Origin: Desulfobacteria bacterium
GTDB lineage: Bacteria; Desulfobacterota; Desulfobacteria; Desulfobacterales; C00003060
NCBI GenBank assembly: GCA_030145035.1
Contig: JAQYWL010000113.1
Location: 1-6,735, forward strand
Reading direction: 5' to 3'
DNA: 6,735 bases
The position numbers and the translations under genes were made by a program. The number at the start of each line of letters is the position of its first letter. Within the stretch, counting starts at the first letter, position 1. Below, one piece after another: positions 5,836 through 6,735 of the stretch. The notes beneath the pieces are model-generated. The model had not been told where the DNA came from. It made no database searches and saw only the letters and a list, made by a program, of their open reading frames with translations.

Positions 5836-6414
5836 ATGGCACAAGATCTGATGGATGAGAATGATTCCAAAGAAACGCCCGGGGTCGAAGGTCAAGCCGA
5901 AGCAGGGCCCGAGCTTGGGACCAGGGTGGATGCAAAGACTGTAAAACGCTGGGGTATGCGTCTACACAAAAAGGTAATTGCAGGTCTTGCTATTGGGTTG
6001 TTTATGTCACCTCTTGTGGCTTATGGACTAAAGCATTGGCACACACATCCGGGGGGAGCCCGTCAAAAGGTCGCTTCCACGCAGGTCTACCGGGCTCCTA
6101 TTAAGAGCGACTCGCGTAGCCTTTGGGATCTCGCCGTTTTTGTCGTCCTGCTTCCTGAGGATGTGGATCAGGCTTATTTCTCGTTAAGTATTTCAGCTAG
6201 ACTGTCGGACAGTAATGTATATAGGGAGATAGAGAGCAAAAAGCCCCTCTTAAGAGGCGTCATCTACGGGGTTTTAAACAAGGCGGCTAAGTCTGGCAGA
6301 CCCCAAATGGTCTCAAAGGAAAAGCTGAAGCGGGATATTATTGGTGCGCTCAATGGCTTGCTGGTCACAGGGACCATAGATGACATCTATTTTACCGATT
6401 TTCTAGTAGTTTGA
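5836..6414 (+). CDS. Putative FliL-like basal-body-associated membrane protein
   Basis: This 192-residue protein has a charged acidic N-terminus (1-30), a basic stretch (34-46), one membrane segment (about 47-65, VIAGLAIGLFMSPLVAYGL) and a periplasmic part. FliL proteins have this layout and act near the stator and MS ring. The C-terminal pattern supports the link: AYFSLSISARLSDSNVYREIESKKPLLRGVIYGVLN (113-148) resembles the FliL section that ends in 'ExxxPxLRdaii', and the closing IDDIYFTDFLVV matches the typical FliL ending of 'V..VYFTdFvvQ'. The match is by eye and distant, so no symbol is given. The ATG has no ribosome binding site and sits right behind a perfect hairpin. The frame is open back to the fliA stop and shares its frame, so the exact start is not certain. 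The neighbours make a flagellar role likely. Confidence 0.65.
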   Translation: MAQDLMDENDSKETPGVEGQAEAGPELGTRVDAKTVKRWGMRLHKKVIAGLAIGLFMSPLVAYGLKHWHTHPGGARQKVASTQVYRAPIKSDSRSLWDLAVFVVLLPEDVDQAYFSLSISARLSDSNVYREIESKKPLLRGVIYGVLNKAAKSGRPQMVSKEKLKRDIIGALNGLLVTGTIDDIYFTDFLVV

Positions 6415-6455
6415 TCCCGAATTTCGCAGAGCTATTTGAAAATCGTTACCATTCC

Positions 6456-6485
6456 TGTCATTGCGAGCGATAGCGAAGCAATCTC
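6456..6485. repeat. Dispersed CATTGCGAGCG...GCGAAGCAATCTC repeat
   Basis: The stretch contains GTCATTGCGAGCG, a short variable centre (ATA), and GCGAAGCAATCTC, with ATTGC/GCAAT ends that are inverted. I recognise this word from intergenic repeats in many bacterial genomes, particularly environmental deltaproteobacteria. Only one copy lies in this window. It is non-coding here, with no known function. Confidence 0.75.
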
Positions 6486-6529
6486 TTGGTGAGGGGGTTG
6501 CGGAGTATTCGGGCTTAATCGGGCGGGGT

Positions 6530-6555
6530 AAACCCCTGGCCCAGACCGGGTTTTT
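6530..6555 (+). terminator. Possible rho-independent terminator after the FliL-like gene
   Basis: AAACCC (6530-6535) can pair with GGGTTT (6548-6553), with a small CTG/CAG stem inside, and five T residues occupy 6551-6555. The competing hairpin GGGG-TAAA-CCCC (6525-6536) shares bases with it. The stem is short and interrupted, and it lies about 115 bases after the stop codon, so the call is weak. Confidence 0.3.
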
Positions 6556-6603
6556 ATATGGCACCGATTATTATTCTGGTGTCGCGCCAAGGCGGGCCGC
6601 CCC

Positions 6604-6647
6604 TACACCTGGTGCGTGGTAGGGTTTACACCTGATGCATGGTAGGA
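6604..6647. repeat. Two near-identical 21-bp direct repeats
   Basis: TACACCTGGTGCGTGGTAGG(G) at 6604-6624 and TACACCTGATGCATGGTAGG(A) at 6627-6647 differ at three positions, all G-to-A, with a 23-base period. They lie in the non-coding stretch and look like a slightly diverged tandem duplication. No binding-site family was recognised. Confidence 0.8.
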
Positions 6648-6662
6648 GCGGGTTTGTCCCGC
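6648..6662. other. Small perfect GC hairpin
   Basis: GCGGG (6648-6652) pairs with CCCGC (6658-6662) around a TTTGT loop, directly after the second 21-bp repeat. It resembles the small palindromic units of REP-like repeats. It is short and no T-run follows, so it is not called a terminator. Confidence 0.5.
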
Positions 6663-6710
6663 CCGCCTGATGGTAAAATGGTGAATCGAAAATCGTCTAA
6701 TCCGATCCGA

Positions 6711-6735
6711 AATAACGAATAACGAATAACGAATA
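6711..6735. repeat. Heptamer tandem array cut by the window end
   Basis: Three full AATAACG units plus AATA run to the last base, so the true length is unknown. The unit is the array at 12-88 (AATAACC) with one base changed and is identical, on the other strand, to that at 4721-4741. Confidence 0.88.

Larger units (their letters stand above)
6415..6735. other. Non-coding 321-base stretch of mixed repeats after the last gene
   Basis: No convincing gene is present on either strand. The stretch holds, in order, a dispersed-repeat sequence (6456-6485), a terminator-like fold (6530-6555), two near-identical 21-mers (6604-6647), a small GC hairpin (6648-6662) and the start of a heptamer array (6711-6735) that runs off the window. 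The GC-rich middle (about 6520-6665) differs from the AT-rich ends, suggesting a mosaic of separate repeat insertions. Confidence 0.8.

Noticed and set aside
6558..6575. Sigma-54-like -24 element (TGGCAC)
   Set aside because: The matching -12 position reads ATTAT and lacks the required GC, and no gene follows closely within the window.

Overview
The window is a flagellar/chemotaxis-type gene block read entirely on the + strand. It holds flhA (export gate), flhF (SRP-type GTPase), flhG (MinD-type ATPase), a fliA/whiG-class flagellar sigma factor, and a small membrane-anchored protein with a FliL-like C-terminus. The order flhA-flhF-flhG-fliA is the conserved arrangement of bacteria with polar or number-controlled flagella. 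Moderate GC content, the FliA sequence style and many dispersed short repeats suggest an environmental Desulfobacterota (deltaproteobacterial) genome. That placement is inference from gene style, not a database match.

Layout: 1-99 is a heptamer tandem array running almost to the flhA start; 100-2187 flhA; 2188-2406 a gap holding a large inverted repeat and a possible promoter; 2407-3564 flhF, with an in-frame palindromic insertion; 3565-3809 a gap with a hairpin and an octamer-based inverted repeat; 3810-4709 flhG; 4710-4818 a gap with heptamer and 11-mer repeats; 4819-5802 the sigma factor, whose first ~88 codons include GC-rich repeat DNA; 5803-5835 a perfect hairpin; 5836-6414 the FliL-like gene; 6415-6735 a non-coding stretch of several repeat types ending in another heptamer array cut by the window edge.

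How the genes work together: FlhF marks the pole and helps place the first basal-body parts. FlhG, through its N-terminal DQAxxLR helix, stimulates FlhF GTPase activity and limits flagellar number. FlhA forms the export gate through which rod, hook and filament subunits pass. The sigma factor drives late flagellar genes such as filament and motor genes. FliL-like proteins sit at the basal body near the stator.

The most unusual aspect is the repeats. Every intergenic space carries a short tandem or inverted repeat, largely of different families, and two of the five genes carry repeat-derived DNA inside the reading frame without breaking it: FlhF about residues 275-302 and the sigma factor about residues 21-86. 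The in-gene insertions resemble in principle the palindromic elements known inside Rickettsia genes. No new enzyme system, CRISPR array or RNA gene was seen.
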